A DNA stretch of 64,000 bases from SXIZ01 sp040079795 (GCA_040079795.1 JBEBJQ010000004.1:1-64000); one strand, 5' to 3'. Shown: positions 22,286 to 32,516, numbered from the stretch's first letter. Notes: a model not told the origin generated them from the sequence alone. Numbers and translations are program-made.

Positions 22286-22298
22286 CAATAAACGCCGA

Positions 22299-24347
22299 TT
22301 AATTAATCGTTATCGTTTTAGTTAAAACGGTATTGGTTTTTTTATCGAGCATACCACTCCAACTAATTTTCATACCCGCTTTCACGGAACTATCTATTAT
22401 ATTTATTACACCTGTTGGTTTATTAACGACAATGGTTGTTGTTGCATCCCAAATCAATTTTTTAGTGCCCACCATTAGATAGCCAACACCAACTGTTTTA
22501 ATTGAACCTTTACCGGTATTACTAACGGTATAATTTCCAGGCGCACTGTTGATAGTCAACTTCACGTTTTGGGTTGATACAACCCCCGCCGCATCGGTTA
22601 CCGTCAGCGATACATTGGCAACACCCGCAATAGTTGGTGTACCGCTGATCGTATTACCTGATAATACTAAGCCAGCCGGAAGGTTAGCCGCAGAATATGT
22701 AAAAGTTCCAGTGCCACCTGTTGCAGCAAGCGTTGTTGAGTAAACACCCCCGACTGTGCCATTAGGTAATACTGGCACAAAAGTAATAGGGAGTGCATTT
22801 ACGGTCAAACTTAAAGACGTTGTAGTCGTGAAGGTCAACGCATCAATGCTGCTTACCGTTACTTGGAATACTCCCGAAACTAATGGTGTACCAATGATAT
22901 TAATGCCATCAAAACTCAAGCCACTTGGAAGCCCACTTACTGTTGTATTGTAAGGTGTAAGGCCACCAGAAACTGTAAGCGGTGCTAAATAGGCAGTACC
23001 GGTAGTACCCGGCAATAACGAAGTGGTTGAAATAGTGATAGCCGGTTTGACAGTCAAGCTGTTAAGTGTACAACCCTTTGCATCTACAAAGCCATTGTAG
23101 TCAATAATCAAGCCCGCTTTATTCCAATCAACCAAGCCATCTTGAAAGCTGGTATTGCTGGCACTAAGATTGCCGGTTGACAGGTTATCAAGCAGACTTA
23201 TGCCGCCATTAACGACAATATTGCCAGCACTAAAAGCGGTAATACCTGCATTTGTACCTGAACAGGCAACTGGTAAAGCAGGATTAATAACTTTAAACGT
23301 AACCGGCACAACTACGGAGAAACCTACGCTATCGGTTGCCGTAATATTAATCGAATATGTACCAGTCTGAGTCGGTGTGCCTGATATGGTATCCCCGATT
23401 AAGGTTAATTCATTTGGTAAACCGGTTTGCGTATAAGTAAAGCCGCCACTGCCGCCTGTTGCAGCCGGTAATGTAGCGGAATACGGGGTATTGAATACAC
23501 CATCCGGCAAAGTGGGCGCAAAACTAATGGCGGCATCATTAATGGTTAACGGTAATGTGCTGGAAGTTGATAACTTATTTACTGTATCAGTTACTGTGAT
23601 GGTTACATTTGAAGTGCCTACAGTTGTTGGCACCCCTCTAAAAAATGTGTAGAAACCACCGCCACCAAGACTCCATGTACCAAAACCATAGTTATCGGTA
23701 TAAGTTAATCCGCTAGGTAATCCTGTTACCTTGAAATTGAGTGAGTGGCCTGTTTTTGTTGCAGCAGTGACTAAAGTAAGCTGCCCATAATTAGTGGACG
23801 TAAAATAATTGTATTCTTGTCCGATTGTCCCGTCCCGGAGTGATGTTGAAGTAATCACTGGCGGTAAAGTATTAATATTGGTCGGGCTAATGGTAAACGA
23901 GGGCTTATTAAAACTAAGCGTACACCAAGTAGCGCAAGTGGTCGTAATGTTTAACAGGTAACGGCCAGGCAATAAATTAACACTGTTGGCGTAAAGATTA
24001 TAATTTGCTCCAGTGGGATTGGCCGCAGTCAAGTTAGTAACAACCGCACCGGTGGCGTCAACGATTTGGGCCGCATCGACCGTAGTGCTCCATGCCGGCA
24101 AGCTTGGACTTTTTACATGGCTCGAACCAAGAACCGTAAAGTCATAATTATCGGCTGCTGTAACATTAAGATCATAACTCTGCATTACTGATGCTCCCCA
24201 AGGCGACACGAACACTTGCGGTACACCTGCAATACCAACTGGAACATCGTAAATCCACAATGCTCCCGCGTTGTTTAAAATCGCCATTGCTGATTGCGAC
24301 ATTAATAAAGCCACCCAAACGACCAGCGTTTTAATAAGTATTTTCAT
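22299..24347 (-). CDS. Secreted protein with Ig-like (He_PIG) repeats
   Basis: 682 residues from ATG at 24347, chosen because AAGGA precedes it and a signal peptide begins there (MKILIKTLVVWVALLMSQSAMA). Three or four Ig-like repeats follow, each with the motif type ...GLPSGLSFDG-NIIGTPLVSG or LPAGLVLSGNTISGTPTIAG (about 190-290, 295-375, 455-535, 540-620). These are cadherin-like putative Ig modules found in surface and extracellular proteins. A short C-terminal beta-rich domain follows. No anchor or secretion tag is recognised. The gene has a sigma-54-type promoter and its own terminator. Confidence 0.8.
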   Translation of the reverse strand: MKILIKTLVVWVALLMSQSAMAILNNAGALWIYDVPVGIAGVPQVFVSPWGASVMQSYDLNVTAADNYDFTVLGSSHVKSPSLPAWSTTVDAAQIVDATGAVVTNLTAANPTGANYNLYANSVNLLPGRYLLNITTTCATWCTLSFNKPSFTISPTNINTLPPVITSTSLRDGTIGQEYNYFTSTNYGQLTLVTAATKTGHSLNFKVTGLPSGLTYTDNYGFGTWSLGGGGFYTFFRGVPTTVGTSNVTITVTDTVNKLSTSSTLPLTINDAAISFAPTLPDGVFNTPYSATLPAATGGSGGFTYTQTGLPNELTLIGDTISGTPTQTGTYSINITATDSVGFSVVVPVTFKVINPALPVACSGTNAGITAFSAGNIVVNGGISLLDNLSTGNLSASNTSFQDGLVDWNKAGLIIDYNGFVDAKGCTLNSLTVKPAITISTTSLLPGTTGTAYLAPLTVSGGLTPYNTTVSGLPSGLSFDGINIIGTPLVSGVFQVTVSSIDALTFTTTTSLSLTVNALPITFVPVLPNGTVGGVYSTTLAATGGTGTFTYSAANLPAGLVLSGNTISGTPTIAGVANVSLTVTDAAGVVSTQNVKLTINSAPGNYTVSNTGKGSIKTVGVGYLMVGTKKLIWDATTTIVVNKPTGVINIIDSSVKAGMKISWSGMLDKKTNTVLTKTITIN

Positions 24348-24398
24348 TTTTTTCCTTAGTTGAATTAACATTAAAGCTCTGTTGCCACAGCCAGAAAT

Positions 24399-24417
24399 CG
24401 GCATTAACTATGCCAGT
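24399..24417 (-). promoter_or_regulatory. Sigma-54-type promoter of the Ig-like gene
   Basis: On the minus strand CTGGCATAGTTAATGCCG has GG (24414-24413) and GC (24402-24401) separated by exactly 10 bases, with TGGCA at -24 and TGC at -12. Transcription would start near 24390, some 43 bases before the ATG. No enhancer motif shared with the other sigma-54 promoters was seen. Confidence 0.45.
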
Positions 24418-24776
24418 TATATTTTTCTTAACCTCTATTTTTAAGCATTTGTAATAAAGGAATTTTTTATTTTTCCCCCACGCAACACTGGAAAAATATA
24501 AGCCACTATTTATAGATTCCACAAAAAATGTATGACAATATTTGCAGCACTCTGCAAAAAACGTATGAATTAAAATTGCTTTTTACCCTGTGCCATAGTT
24601 CATAAAATCCCCCTAACCTAATGGTGATTATGGCAACGTTTGATAACCAATTAGATAAATGGAGCTTAAGGCAGCTAGCGTAAAAGAAAAACAGCTGTAG
24701 GTGTAATTCAAAACATTGAGTTGAATTGCCCTGGATGGGAAATTAAGTATTAGCGGAACATCAGTATAATTGAAGC

Positions 24777-24805
24777 AAAAAAACCACGTTAAAGCGGGCT
24801 TTTTA
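24777..24805 (-). terminator. Possible terminator behind bioA
   Basis: Minus-strand AAAAAGCCCGC, TTTAA, CGTGGTTTTTTT forms an imperfect hairpin with two bulges followed by T residues, 19 bases after the bioA stop. The remaining 360 bases up to the Ig-like promoter show only short repeats (AAAAAATGTATGA at 24523-24535, AAAAAACGTATGA at 24556-24568). Confidence 0.45.
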
Positions 24806-24823
24806 TAGTAACGCTCGGCATCT

Positions 24824-26176
24824 TCAATCTTTCACTGCGAATTGTAATCCCTGCCATGCTAAATCAACCATCCTTTGTATCTCTGCTTCAGTAATCACAT
24901 AAGGCGGCATAAAATAAATGACATTGCCTAAGGGACGTAATAAGACACCTTGCGACAACGCATACCGATAAACTTTCAAACCACGCCGTTCCTGCCAGGG
25001 ATAAGGCTCTCGGGTGTGCTTGTTTTTAACCAGTTCGATGGCAACAATCATTCCGCTTTGCCTTACTTCCGCAACATTTGGGTGTTCCTTAAAACGCTCA
25101 ACCGCTTGCGCCATCAGTGCCGCCAAATGCTTATTCTGCTGGATAATCGGCTGTTGCTGAAAAATACTGAGCGTAGCCAGCGCAGCTCGACACGCAAGCG
25201 CATTGCCTGTATAACTGTGCGAATGCAAAAAAGCCGTCAGACGGTCGTAGTCATCATAAAATGCCTGATATACCGTCTCGGTAGCCAACACCGCCGACAA
25301 GGGCAAATAACCCCCGGTTAGGCCTTTGGACAGGCACATAAAATCAGGGCTGATCCCCGCTTGTTCACAGGCAAACAAAGTGCCCGTCCGCCCGAAGCCC
25401 ACCGCAATTTCATCCGCAATCAAGTGTACCTGGTACTTATCGCAGGCAGCCCGCAGGAGGGTTAAATACACCGGATCATACATGCGCATATTACCAGCGC
25501 ACTGCACCAGCGGCTCAATAATAACCGCACACACCGACTCAGCGTGTTGCTGTAAAGTCTGCTCCATCAACACAAAACGGCGCGTGGAATAATCCGCCCA
25601 GGATTCCCCCTCCTCCCGTGCGTAGCAATCAGGACTGGGGACTGTAATTACCTCCATCAGCAGTGGCGCATAGGTTTCCTTATACAAGGCAACATTACCT
25701 ACGGCTAACGCGCCAAGCGTTTCTCCGTGATAGCTGTTTTCCAAAGTAATAAATTTGGTTTTTTGCGCCTGCCCCTGGTTGCGCCAGTAATGAAAACTCA
25801 TTTTTAGCGCCACTTCCACTGCTGCTGAGCCATTATCGGCATAAAAGCAACGCTTAAGCCCTGAGGGAGCCACTGCCAGTAGCTGTTCTGCCAACTCGAT
25901 CGCCGGCTGATGCGTAAAGCCTGCAAAAATCACATGCTCCAAGGTATCAAGCTGCGCTTTTAAAGCGGCATTAATAGCAGGATTAGCATGCCCGAACAGG
26001 TTAACCCACCACGAACTGATTGCATCCAGATAACGGTTACCCTCAAAATCTTCCAGCCAAACACCCTGCCCGGTTTTAATCGGAACCATCGGCAAAGTTT
26101 CATGATCCTTCATTTGTGTGCAAGGATGCCACAAGACCGCAAGATCGCGCTGTGCTAGGGATTGATTGTATGGCAT
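24824..26176 (-). CDS. bioA: Adenosylmethionine-8-amino-7-oxononanoate aminotransferase
   Basis: PLP-dependent class III aminotransferase that makes 7,8-diaminopelargonate in biotin synthesis, using S-adenosylmethionine as amino donor. 450 residues. WHPCTQMKDHE (about 16-26) is typical of BioA and not of other class III enzymes; ISSWWVNLFGHANP, the SYHGETLGA segment, HLIADEIAVGFGRTG and the Lys of CLSKGLTGGYLPL (PLP Schiff base) are intact. No other bio gene lies near. It appears to be transcribed alone. Confidence 0.95.
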   Translation of the reverse strand: MPYNQSLAQRDLAVLWHPCTQMKDHETLPMVPIKTGQGVWLEDFEGNRYLDAISSWWVNLFGHANPAINAALKAQLDTLEHVIFAGFTHQPAIELAEQLLAVAPSGLKRCFYADNGSAAVEVALKMSFHYWRNQGQAQKTKFITLENSYHGETLGALAVGNVALYKETYAPLLMEVITVPSPDCYAREEGESWADYSTRRFVLMEQTLQQHAESVCAVIIEPLVQCAGNMRMYDPVYLTLLRAACDKYQVHLIADEIAVGFGRTGTLFACEQAGISPDFMCLSKGLTGGYLPLSAVLATETVYQAFYDDYDRLTAFLHSHSYTGNALACRAALATLSIFQQQPIIQQNKHLAALMAQAVERFKEHPNVAEVRQSGMIVAIELVKNKHTREPYPWQERRGLKVYRYALSQGVLLRPLGNVIYFMPPYVITEAEIQRMVDLAWQGLQFAVKD

Positions 26177-26287
26177 AGTGACTTCGATGGTTTAGGGATA
26201 TGCACTGCAATGAATATAAATGCCACTTAGTGCATTACTGCTTTCGATGAAGGATTTTATATTTTTAGTGTGATGGACAAAATATTT

Positions 26288-26824
26288 TTAATTAACTTCA
26301 AACACTCTTTTCGCCAGTTTAAGCAATTGTGCATTAATGTAAATATTGACCGCTTTTGCCGCACTAAGATTAATAACAAAACTGAGATGACCCTCATCTT
26401 GTTCCAGACCGATTATACCACCTTGACCTATGAAATCCGGCTTATCACTGATAGTGACTATCGGTAGGTCTTTTAAATCCCGGATAATGTCCGTCGCATT
26501 TTCAGCCGCACTGATAAAAACCATGTGGCAATTTTTTAGATCTTGGCCACTGATACCGCGACGAATAACTAACGCTTTACTTCTAATGGTTTTGTTTTCA
26601 AGTGCTATCAGGCTATCGCCTAGATGGTCATTATTAACCGTGCATAAGCTATAAGCTTGGTTACTTTCTGTTTCCGTCCATTCAATAAACTTAAAAAAGT
26701 TAAATAAAAACGCCGTTTTTAGTGCTTCTTCATCTCCAGTCTCAGCGTTCGCCTGAGGCGAAATAGACCCCGCGAGCAGAAACGCAACGATGAATCGGCT
26801 AAAAATGCTATGCACTTTTAACAT
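26288..26824 (-). CDS. YfiR-family periplasmic protein (DUF4154)
   Basis: 178 residues with a signal peptide (to ANA, about 27), then KTAFLFNFFKFIEW, LCTVNNDHLGDSLIALENK and the family ending NLSAAKAVNIYINAQLLKLA. YfiR-type proteins are periplasmic and in Pseudomonas control a diguanylate cyclase. Here it follows a TonB-dependent receptor, an arrangement seen with PAS/GGDEF kinases, but no cyclase gene is present in the window. It starts 100 bases after the receptor and is probably in the same operon. Confidence 0.85.
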   Translation of the reverse strand: MLKVHSIFSRFIVAFLLAGSISPQANAETGDEEALKTAFLFNFFKFIEWTETESNQAYSLCTVNNDHLGDSLIALENKTIRSKALVIRRGISGQDLKNCHMVFISAAENATDIIRDLKDLPIVTISDKPDFIGQGGIIGLEQDEGHLSFVINLSAAKAVNIYINAQLLKLAKRVFEVN

Positions 26825-26923
26825 TACGTTAAAAATTCCAACTCATCGTTGCGTAAGCCCTTAACAATGATAGCGTTTTTAATTGGCTGGTATGCGCGAA
26901 AGTCATGTTTGATAACCAAAGCG

Positions 26924-28915
26924 CTAAAAAGTTATTTGTATTTTAAACCGAAATTCGCGCCCGTTCATTGGCAAAATATTTTGCGTAATATCGGCAGGGC
27001 CTGTACCCCCAATCATCTGATAGTGGCTATCTAATAAATTGTAAATCGCAAAGGAGACATCCAGACCCTTTACAAGTTGGTCACTACTTAAGTTTAAGTT
27101 AAGTTGATTATAAGATTTAGCGACCCCGTTTTGCGGTGTCCTTCGCTCATCTACAAAAATGCTTTCAATGCCCAGCTTGGCAAAATTGTTATAGAGGGGT
27201 TCAGCGTAATGCAGCTTGAAAATATTTTGCGGCGAGGCAGTCGCCCATGCCCCATCAACCTCATTGGTTAGCCGATTATAAGTATAAGAGGCTTTGAGTA
27301 AGCGTCCATTGCTCCAGCGTTTTTCGGACTCCAACTCAATACCAAACGCGTGATAATGTCCAATGTTAAAAAATGCTCCACTGGCACCATAGCCCGATTC
27401 ATTATTTTGTTCCAAAAGTTGGGAAATATCATTGTAAAACAGATCACCGGTTAATTTTAAACCAGTTGATGAATGCCATTCGACAATGCTTTCATAGCTC
27501 TTAATTTGCTCTTCACTGTTGTCAGTATTAGGAATGACTCCACCGACATTGTAGTTCCGTTCCCAAGCATTAGGCGCGCGAAAGGTAGAACTGTAGAGCA
27601 ATTTAAAATTGGTACTTTCCCAGGGATTCCATATCAATCCAAGCCGGGGGTTGAGTTGCAATTTTTTTAACATATGATGGTAATCCAGCCGCAAGCCAGC
27701 ACTGAAGATTAACTCATCAACAATCTCTAGGTCATCTTGCACGTAAAGTTCAAGACGATTACCGTGGCTATTGCTGTCTTGATAGGGTAAATAGGGATCA
27801 AGGTCGTAATTGATAAAGCGTTGACGCTGATCGTATTGATATTCAAGCCCAAGCATCAAACGATGCCCTTCAAAAAAGGTACTGGTCAGTTGCGCTTCGC
27901 CGCCCCACCACCGACCGCTACTGGCGTCGTAATTGACTACCCGACCGTCATTGTTATAGGCTTCATTAGCGGAATAGTCATAACCTTGGTAAAAGCCTTT
28001 TAGTTGTAGGGTAGTTTTTTCGGTCAGGTTTTTTTGATATTTTAAATTGCCAAAAAACTGCTGATCACGCGTAAAAAAGTCCTGATCGTTAAAAATAGCT
28101 GAAAAAGCGGCAGTTGGCACCCGCTTGAAGCGATCGACAAAACCACCCATGAGCGTAAACTCTTCATACTGAATCCTGCCAAACAAACGGTCTGCGCGCT
28201 CGGTATCCATGTTATGGGCGACGCCATTATTAGTGGCGGGATCGTCGAATTCAGGAAAATAAAGGTTTTTAACGCCAGCGCTATCATAATGTGAGGCTGA
28301 AAATAAAAGATCTGCGCCATTAGCCAGTTTTTTGCCATAACTGGCTCTGCCTTTGTAGGTATCAAAGCTACTGACTTCACCAGCTAGTTGGCCGCCATTA
28401 ATAGCCTCGCCTTTTTTGGTAACCACATTGATTAGCCCCAAAAGGGCGTTTGCGCCGTAGATTGAAGAACCCGAACCAGGAATAAATTCGATGCGCTCGA
28501 CCATATCAATGTCTAACAAAAACTCTTGCGCCAGATAGCCGCCATCGAAGATATTTTCATTCATGCGCTGTCCGTCAATCATAATCAACACGCGCGAATT
28601 GTAATCGTTGGGATGCAAAAAACCGCGCACCCCCAGATAGCTGTAATTCCGGTCGTTACTGGTGTTTAAGCCACGCATAGCATTAACTGCGTCCGCAAGG
28701 GTGCGCCAACCAAAAGTACGAATGTCACTGGCAGTAAGCACTGAAAGCGCAGAGGGGGTCTGACTGGTTTTTTGTCCCAAACGTGACGCACTGATTACTT
28801 CAATCTTCAACAATTCTTCAATAGAAAGCTCAGCTAAATCATCAGCAGAGTAATGTTTAGCCACAACCTGACTGCTTATACCTAACAGGATGAAACTGAG
28901 GATTAGGCTACGCAT
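26924..28915 (-). CDS. TonB-dependent outer-membrane receptor
   Basis: 663 residues from ATG at 28915, with signal peptide MRSLILSFILLGISSQVVA. The plug domain runs from about 45 (IEVISASRLGQKTSQTPSAL), with RIEFIPGSGSSIYGANALLG near its end; the 22-strand barrel follows and ends in an aromatic residue (RFKIQITF). It imports an unknown ligand across the outer membrane. The lack of siderophore or B12 genes nearby leaves the substrate open. A TTG start 7 codons earlier is less likely. The 300 bases upstream (28916-29227) show no clear promoter. Confidence 0.88.
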   Translation of the reverse strand: MRSLILSFILLGISSQVVAKHYSADDLAELSIEELLKIEVISASRLGQKTSQTPSALSVLTASDIRTFGWRTLADAVNAMRGLNTSNDRNYSYLGVRGFLHPNDYNSRVLIMIDGQRMNENIFDGGYLAQEFLLDIDMVERIEFIPGSGSSIYGANALLGLINVVTKKGEAINGGQLAGEVSSFDTYKGRASYGKKLANGADLLFSASHYDSAGVKNLYFPEFDDPATNNGVAHNMDTERADRLFGRIQYEEFTLMGGFVDRFKRVPTAAFSAIFNDQDFFTRDQQFFGNLKYQKNLTEKTTLQLKGFYQGYDYSANEAYNNDGRVVNYDASSGRWWGGEAQLTSTFFEGHRLMLGLEYQYDQRQRFINYDLDPYLPYQDSNSHGNRLELYVQDDLEIVDELIFSAGLRLDYHHMLKKLQLNPRLGLIWNPWESTNFKLLYSSTFRAPNAWERNYNVGGVIPNTDNSEEQIKSYESIVEWHSSTGLKLTGDLFYNDISQLLEQNNESGYGASGAFFNIGHYHAFGIELESEKRWSNGRLLKASYTYNRLTNEVDGAWATASPQNIFKLHYAEPLYNNFAKLGIESIFVDERRTPQNGVAKSYNQLNLNLSSDQLVKGLDVSFAIYNLLDSHYQMIGGTGPADITQNILPMNGREFRFKIQITF

Positions 28916-29227
28916 TTTTTGCAGTAAAAATAGCAATACGGCATGCTGATGAAAAATTATTCAGATAAATACGGGCTGGCCGTGAAGGGGGAATCAGTAA
29001 TTAATTACCACACTATAGCCATTCAAAAATCTATTGCCTTAGCAAATAGAGCCTTTGCGTATTTTAGAATAGTTGATTAACTCAGTTTTTCAACTGTTCG
29101 GGGGAATTTAAGATGAGAATTTTAGGATTTTCGCTATGCCCTAAAATTAAGCGGTAAAGCTGAGGTTTTTCAGGGAAGCACTGGCAGATATACTGTTTGT
29201 AGCCTAAAGAGCATTAATGCCCGCTGT

Positions 29228-30958
29228 TCACCCGGCTAATTCCTTAACCGCGTCGACATTACGAAAAAACACCTTACCGGGTTTCAGCTGTTTAATAAAA
29301 TCAGTTTTTTCCAATTTATCCATAACCGGCCCTTTGGCTTCGGAGATATTTAAGGTTTTACCGGCGGCTTGTAAGGATTGATTCAAATTTTCTAGTGCTT
29401 CCAAAGCGGTCGCATCAATGTCGCTAACCGAAGTAAAAATAAGCACGATATGTTTAGCATCCGGTTTTCGCCTTAATTCAGCAATCAAATATTCTTCAAT
29501 GAAATTAATGTTGGTAAAAGTGATGCTTTCATCAATGCGAATCATTAATAAGTGCTGCCAGGTTTCCACATGATGCCGTTTGATATTACGAAAATGTTCG
29601 GTATCCGGTATGCGCCCAACTACGGCAATATGCGGTTGGCTAGATTTGCGTAAATGACTGGCAATCGTCAATACAATCCCTAAGGAAATACCCTCCTCAA
29701 TGCCTAACACTAAAACTCCTAACAAAGTCATTACTTCTGCGATACCATCACCCCGATCATAACGCCAGGTGTGCAGAATATTTTTTAAGCGCACCAAAGG
29801 AATGATGGCAATCAAAATAATCGCTGCCAACACCGCTTTAGGGATATTTTCAAACCACGGGGAAAAGTAACTCACCGCTAAAGCCAAAATACCCGCCGCG
29901 ATTAACATGGCCATTTGGGTTCTGGCACCTGCCGTAAAGTTCACCATGGTTCGGCTAAAGCCCCCGGCAACCGCCATACCCCCAGACAATGCGCTTGCCA
30001 GATTAGCTGCCCCCAACGCAATCAACTCTTGGTTAGGGGCAATTTTTTCACCCCTAAAATTGGCAGTCACTTTCGCAATCGCAACACTTTCCACATAGGC
30101 GATTAACGAAATAAACGCGGCACTAGGAAGTAACAACCGCCATTGTTCGCTACGGATAAAGTCGAGACTTAAGACCGGAAAGCCGGAAGGAACATGACCC
30201 ACAACCGCAACGTGCTGTTGGATGTGCAAGTTAAAGTAACTTACCGCCGCCGTCCCGAGCAGCACCGTTAATAAAGGCCCGCACTTGCTGACAGCGGTCA
30301 CAACGGATAGCGATAAGCCTATTTTCTTCAGTAACGCGGTGAGTGGTTTGCCGAATAACACTAATAAACTGAATGCCGCCAACGCAATCCAAAGCGTGAT
30401 GGTATTAAAGCCTTGAACATACCCGCTGTAACAAGCAGCATCCCAGCCACACGTTGGCGTTTTCAAGCCCAGCATGTGCGGAATTTGACTCACTATAATC
30501 AACAGCGACGCGCCACTGGTAAAACCCGTTAAAACCGGATGGCTGATAAAATTCACCAAGCCACCCATGCGCAACAATGCCATTAATAACATAATCAGCC
30601 CACTTTCAGCCGATAAAATCAACGCGCTTTGTAGCGGGTTACCCAATGCACTGACTTCGGGCGCACTCAAAGCACTGGCAATCATAATTGCCGCTACTGC
30701 CGCAGGCCCCGCCGATAAGGTTCTACTGGTGCCAAGCAACGCATACACTACCGGCGGCAAAATACTCGCGTACAGCCCAAGCTCCGGCGGTAAACCTGCC
30801 AGAATTGCGTAGGCAATTCCCTGCGGAACCAGCAAAATGGCAGTAATGACCCCGGCAAATAAATCACCGTTAAAATCTTGACGGGTATAGGTTTTTAGCC
30901 AACCGATAATCGGTAAGTACCTTGTCAAGTGTGACGCGGTAGTATGGGGTTCAGTCAT
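29228..30958 (-). CDS. SulP-family anion transporter
   Basis: 576 residues. An N-terminal membrane domain of 10-14 helices starts after RYLPIIGWLKTYTRQDFNGD, with the SulP signature around GIAYAILAGLPPELGLYASI. A cytoplasmic STAS domain (about 440-560, IRIDESITFTNINFIEEYL) ends the protein. Family members carry sulfate, bicarbonate or other anions. Its place after a sulfide oxidase suggests sulfate or bicarbonate, but a strong terminator separates the two genes, so co-transcription is unlikely. Confidence 0.9.
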   Translation of the reverse strand: MTEPHTTASHLTRYLPIIGWLKTYTRQDFNGDLFAGVITAILLVPQGIAYAILAGLPPELGLYASILPPVVYALLGTSRTLSAGPAAVAAIMIASALSAPEVSALGNPLQSALILSAESGLIMLLMALLRMGGLVNFISHPVLTGFTSGASLLIIVSQIPHMLGLKTPTCGWDAACYSGYVQGFNTITLWIALAAFSLLVLFGKPLTALLKKIGLSLSVVTAVSKCGPLLTVLLGTAAVSYFNLHIQQHVAVVGHVPSGFPVLSLDFIRSEQWRLLLPSAAFISLIAYVESVAIAKVTANFRGEKIAPNQELIALGAANLASALSGGMAVAGGFSRTMVNFTAGARTQMAMLIAAGILALAVSYFSPWFENIPKAVLAAIILIAIIPLVRLKNILHTWRYDRGDGIAEVMTLLGVLVLGIEEGISLGIVLTIASHLRKSSQPHIAVVGRIPDTEHFRNIKRHHVETWQHLLMIRIDESITFTNINFIEEYLIAELRRKPDAKHIVLIFTSVSDIDATALEALENLNQSLQAAGKTLNISEAKGPVMDKLEKTDFIKQLKPGKVFFRNVDAVKELAG

Positions 30959-30999
30959 TGAGGATTATAGGGTATTGATGACGTGAGTGGTGAAAATGC

Positions 31000-31032
31000 A
31001 AAAAGTAGAGACGCACTATTTTGCGTCTCTAC
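31000..31032 (-). terminator. Strong terminator behind sqr
   Basis: GTAGAGACGCA (minus strand 31032-31022) pairs perfectly with TGCGTCTCTAC (31015-31005) around 6 bases and is followed by TTTTTGC on the minus strand. It lies between the sqr stop at 31041 and the SulP start at 30958 and separates the two transcripts. Confidence 0.88.
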
Positions 31033-31040
31033 GACTTCAG

Positions 31041-32291
31041 TTATTCCTCTTGCGTAAAGCGTTTGGCGTAAGATTCCAAATGTGGAATATCTATGCGGTA
31101 GCCTTTCAACATTAAATGCCAATACATCCAAGGGAAACCAATTTTTTTGCCAATCCACCAGATAAACAAATTTTTCCGAGGATCCAACCAAGGGAAAGAC
31201 GGCGTTACTTTGCCACCATAAGCAAACTCCGCCAGCATCACGGTACTTAGCGAGGTTGTTAAAGGGCAGGAGCCGTAACCGTCATATTTTTCCTCCACGG
31301 CTTTGCTGTTCATGAGATGCAGAATGTTATCCACCAAAATCGGCACCTGTTTCCGAACCGCAGCAGCCGTTTTGGCATTAGGGGTTGAAGTAGCGTCACC
31401 CAAACCGAAAATATTGGCGTATTTGTTATGCTGTAAAGTCCGCTCATGCACATCCACCCAGCCTGCCGCATTCGCTAAGGGGCTTTTTTTAATAAAATCC
31501 GGTGCGCTTTGTGGCGGTGTGACATGAATCATGTCGAAGGCTTTAACAACGTGTTGCTTGTTACCATCGCTATCAGTCGTTTCAAAGGTAGCGGTCTTGG
31601 CAGGGCCATCAATCGCAACCAGATTATGCCCAAAATGAGTTTTAATGCCATAGCCAGCCACTACTTTCATTAACGCTTTGGCAAAAAATGGGATACCAAA
31701 AATAGCAGGGCCGGCATTACAAAATTCAACATTAATTTTATCTAATAGGCGTTTTTTGCGAAAACGATCTGCTGCCAGATACATGATTTTTTGCGGTGCG
31801 CCTGCGCATTTTATTGGCATAGGTGGCTGCGTAAACAACGCGGTGCCGGATGCCGATTGTTGAATACATTCCCAGGTATATTCCGCAGTCTTAGCAGAAT
31901 AGTTACTACAGACATTATTTTTACCCAAGGTTTCCGGCAAGCCTTTAATTTTGTCCCAATCCAATTGTAAGCCGGGGCAAACCACCAGATAATCATAGCT
32001 AAGCGTTGCACCGGAGCGCAGGGTTATGCCGTTTTGTTCCGGCTGAAAGCTTTCAGCATAATCCTTGATCCAGGTCACGGAGGGATGTATTAAATCGGCT
32101 TCATTGCGCGTGGTTTGTTTTAACGTGTAAGCTCCCCCACCGATAATGGTAAATCCCGGTTGGTAATAATGCTGTTCAGACGGTTCAATAAGCGCAATAT
32201 CAACAGTAGCATTTTGGCGGCGCATATTGTTGGCAACGGAAACGCCTGCTGCGCCACCGCCGATGATTAAGACTGTATGGTGTTGTGACAT
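31041..32291 (-). CDS. sqr: Sulfide:quinone oxidoreductase
   Basis: 416-residue FAD flavoprotein of the disulfide-reductase family that oxidises sulfide to sulfane sulfur and passes electrons to quinone at the membrane. FAD-binding IIGGGAAGVSVANNMRRQ lies at 9-26 and FGLGDA at 295-300. Two conserved Cys typical of the active-site trisulfide are present: KCAGAPQKIM (Cys162) and GYGSCPLTTS (Cys342). The C-terminal amphipathic part FPWMYWHLMLKGYRID probably holds it on the membrane. Transcribed alone, from a sigma-54-type promoter to a strong terminator. Confidence 0.9.
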   Translation of the reverse strand: MSQHHTVLIIGGGAAGVSVANNMRRQNATVDIALIEPSEQHYYQPGFTIIGGGAYTLKQTTRNEADLIHPSVTWIKDYAESFQPEQNGITLRSGATLSYDYLVVCPGLQLDWDKIKGLPETLGKNNVCSNYSAKTAEYTWECIQQSASGTALFTQPPMPIKCAGAPQKIMYLAADRFRKKRLLDKINVEFCNAGPAIFGIPFFAKALMKVVAGYGIKTHFGHNLVAIDGPAKTATFETTDSDGNKQHVVKAFDMIHVTPPQSAPDFIKKSPLANAAGWVDVHERTLQHNKYANIFGLGDATSTPNAKTAAAVRKQVPILVDNILHLMNSKAVEEKYDGYGSCPLTTSLSTVMLAEFAYGGKVTPSFPWLDPRKNLFIWWIGKKIGFPWMYWHLMLKGYRIDIPHLESYAKRFTQEE

Positions 32292-32421
32292 GTTTTTCTC
32301 CTAATTAAGTTATTATTATTATTTTTTACACACTAAAATTTGTATTTTTAAATCAACAATAGCTATTTGATGAGTCTTAAGCGTTTTCGAGCAAAACAGC
32401 ATTAATAGTTCAAATTCAATA

Positions 32422-32439
32422 TAGCAAGGTATATGCCAA
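32422..32439 (-). promoter_or_regulatory. Sigma-54-type promoter of sqr
   Basis: Minus strand TTGGCATATACCTTGCTA: GG and GC are separated by exactly 10 bases, TGGCA at -24 and TTGC at -12, close to consensus. Transcription would start near 32411, giving a 5' leader of about 120 bases. Its likely enhancer sites lie 80-170 bases upstream. Confidence 0.7.
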
Positions 32440-32516
32440 AATAAATTAATTTATTGTTTTTATTGATTTATATCTCATACCCTCAATAGCCCGCTTTTTT
32501 CGATCATGTCACAGAC

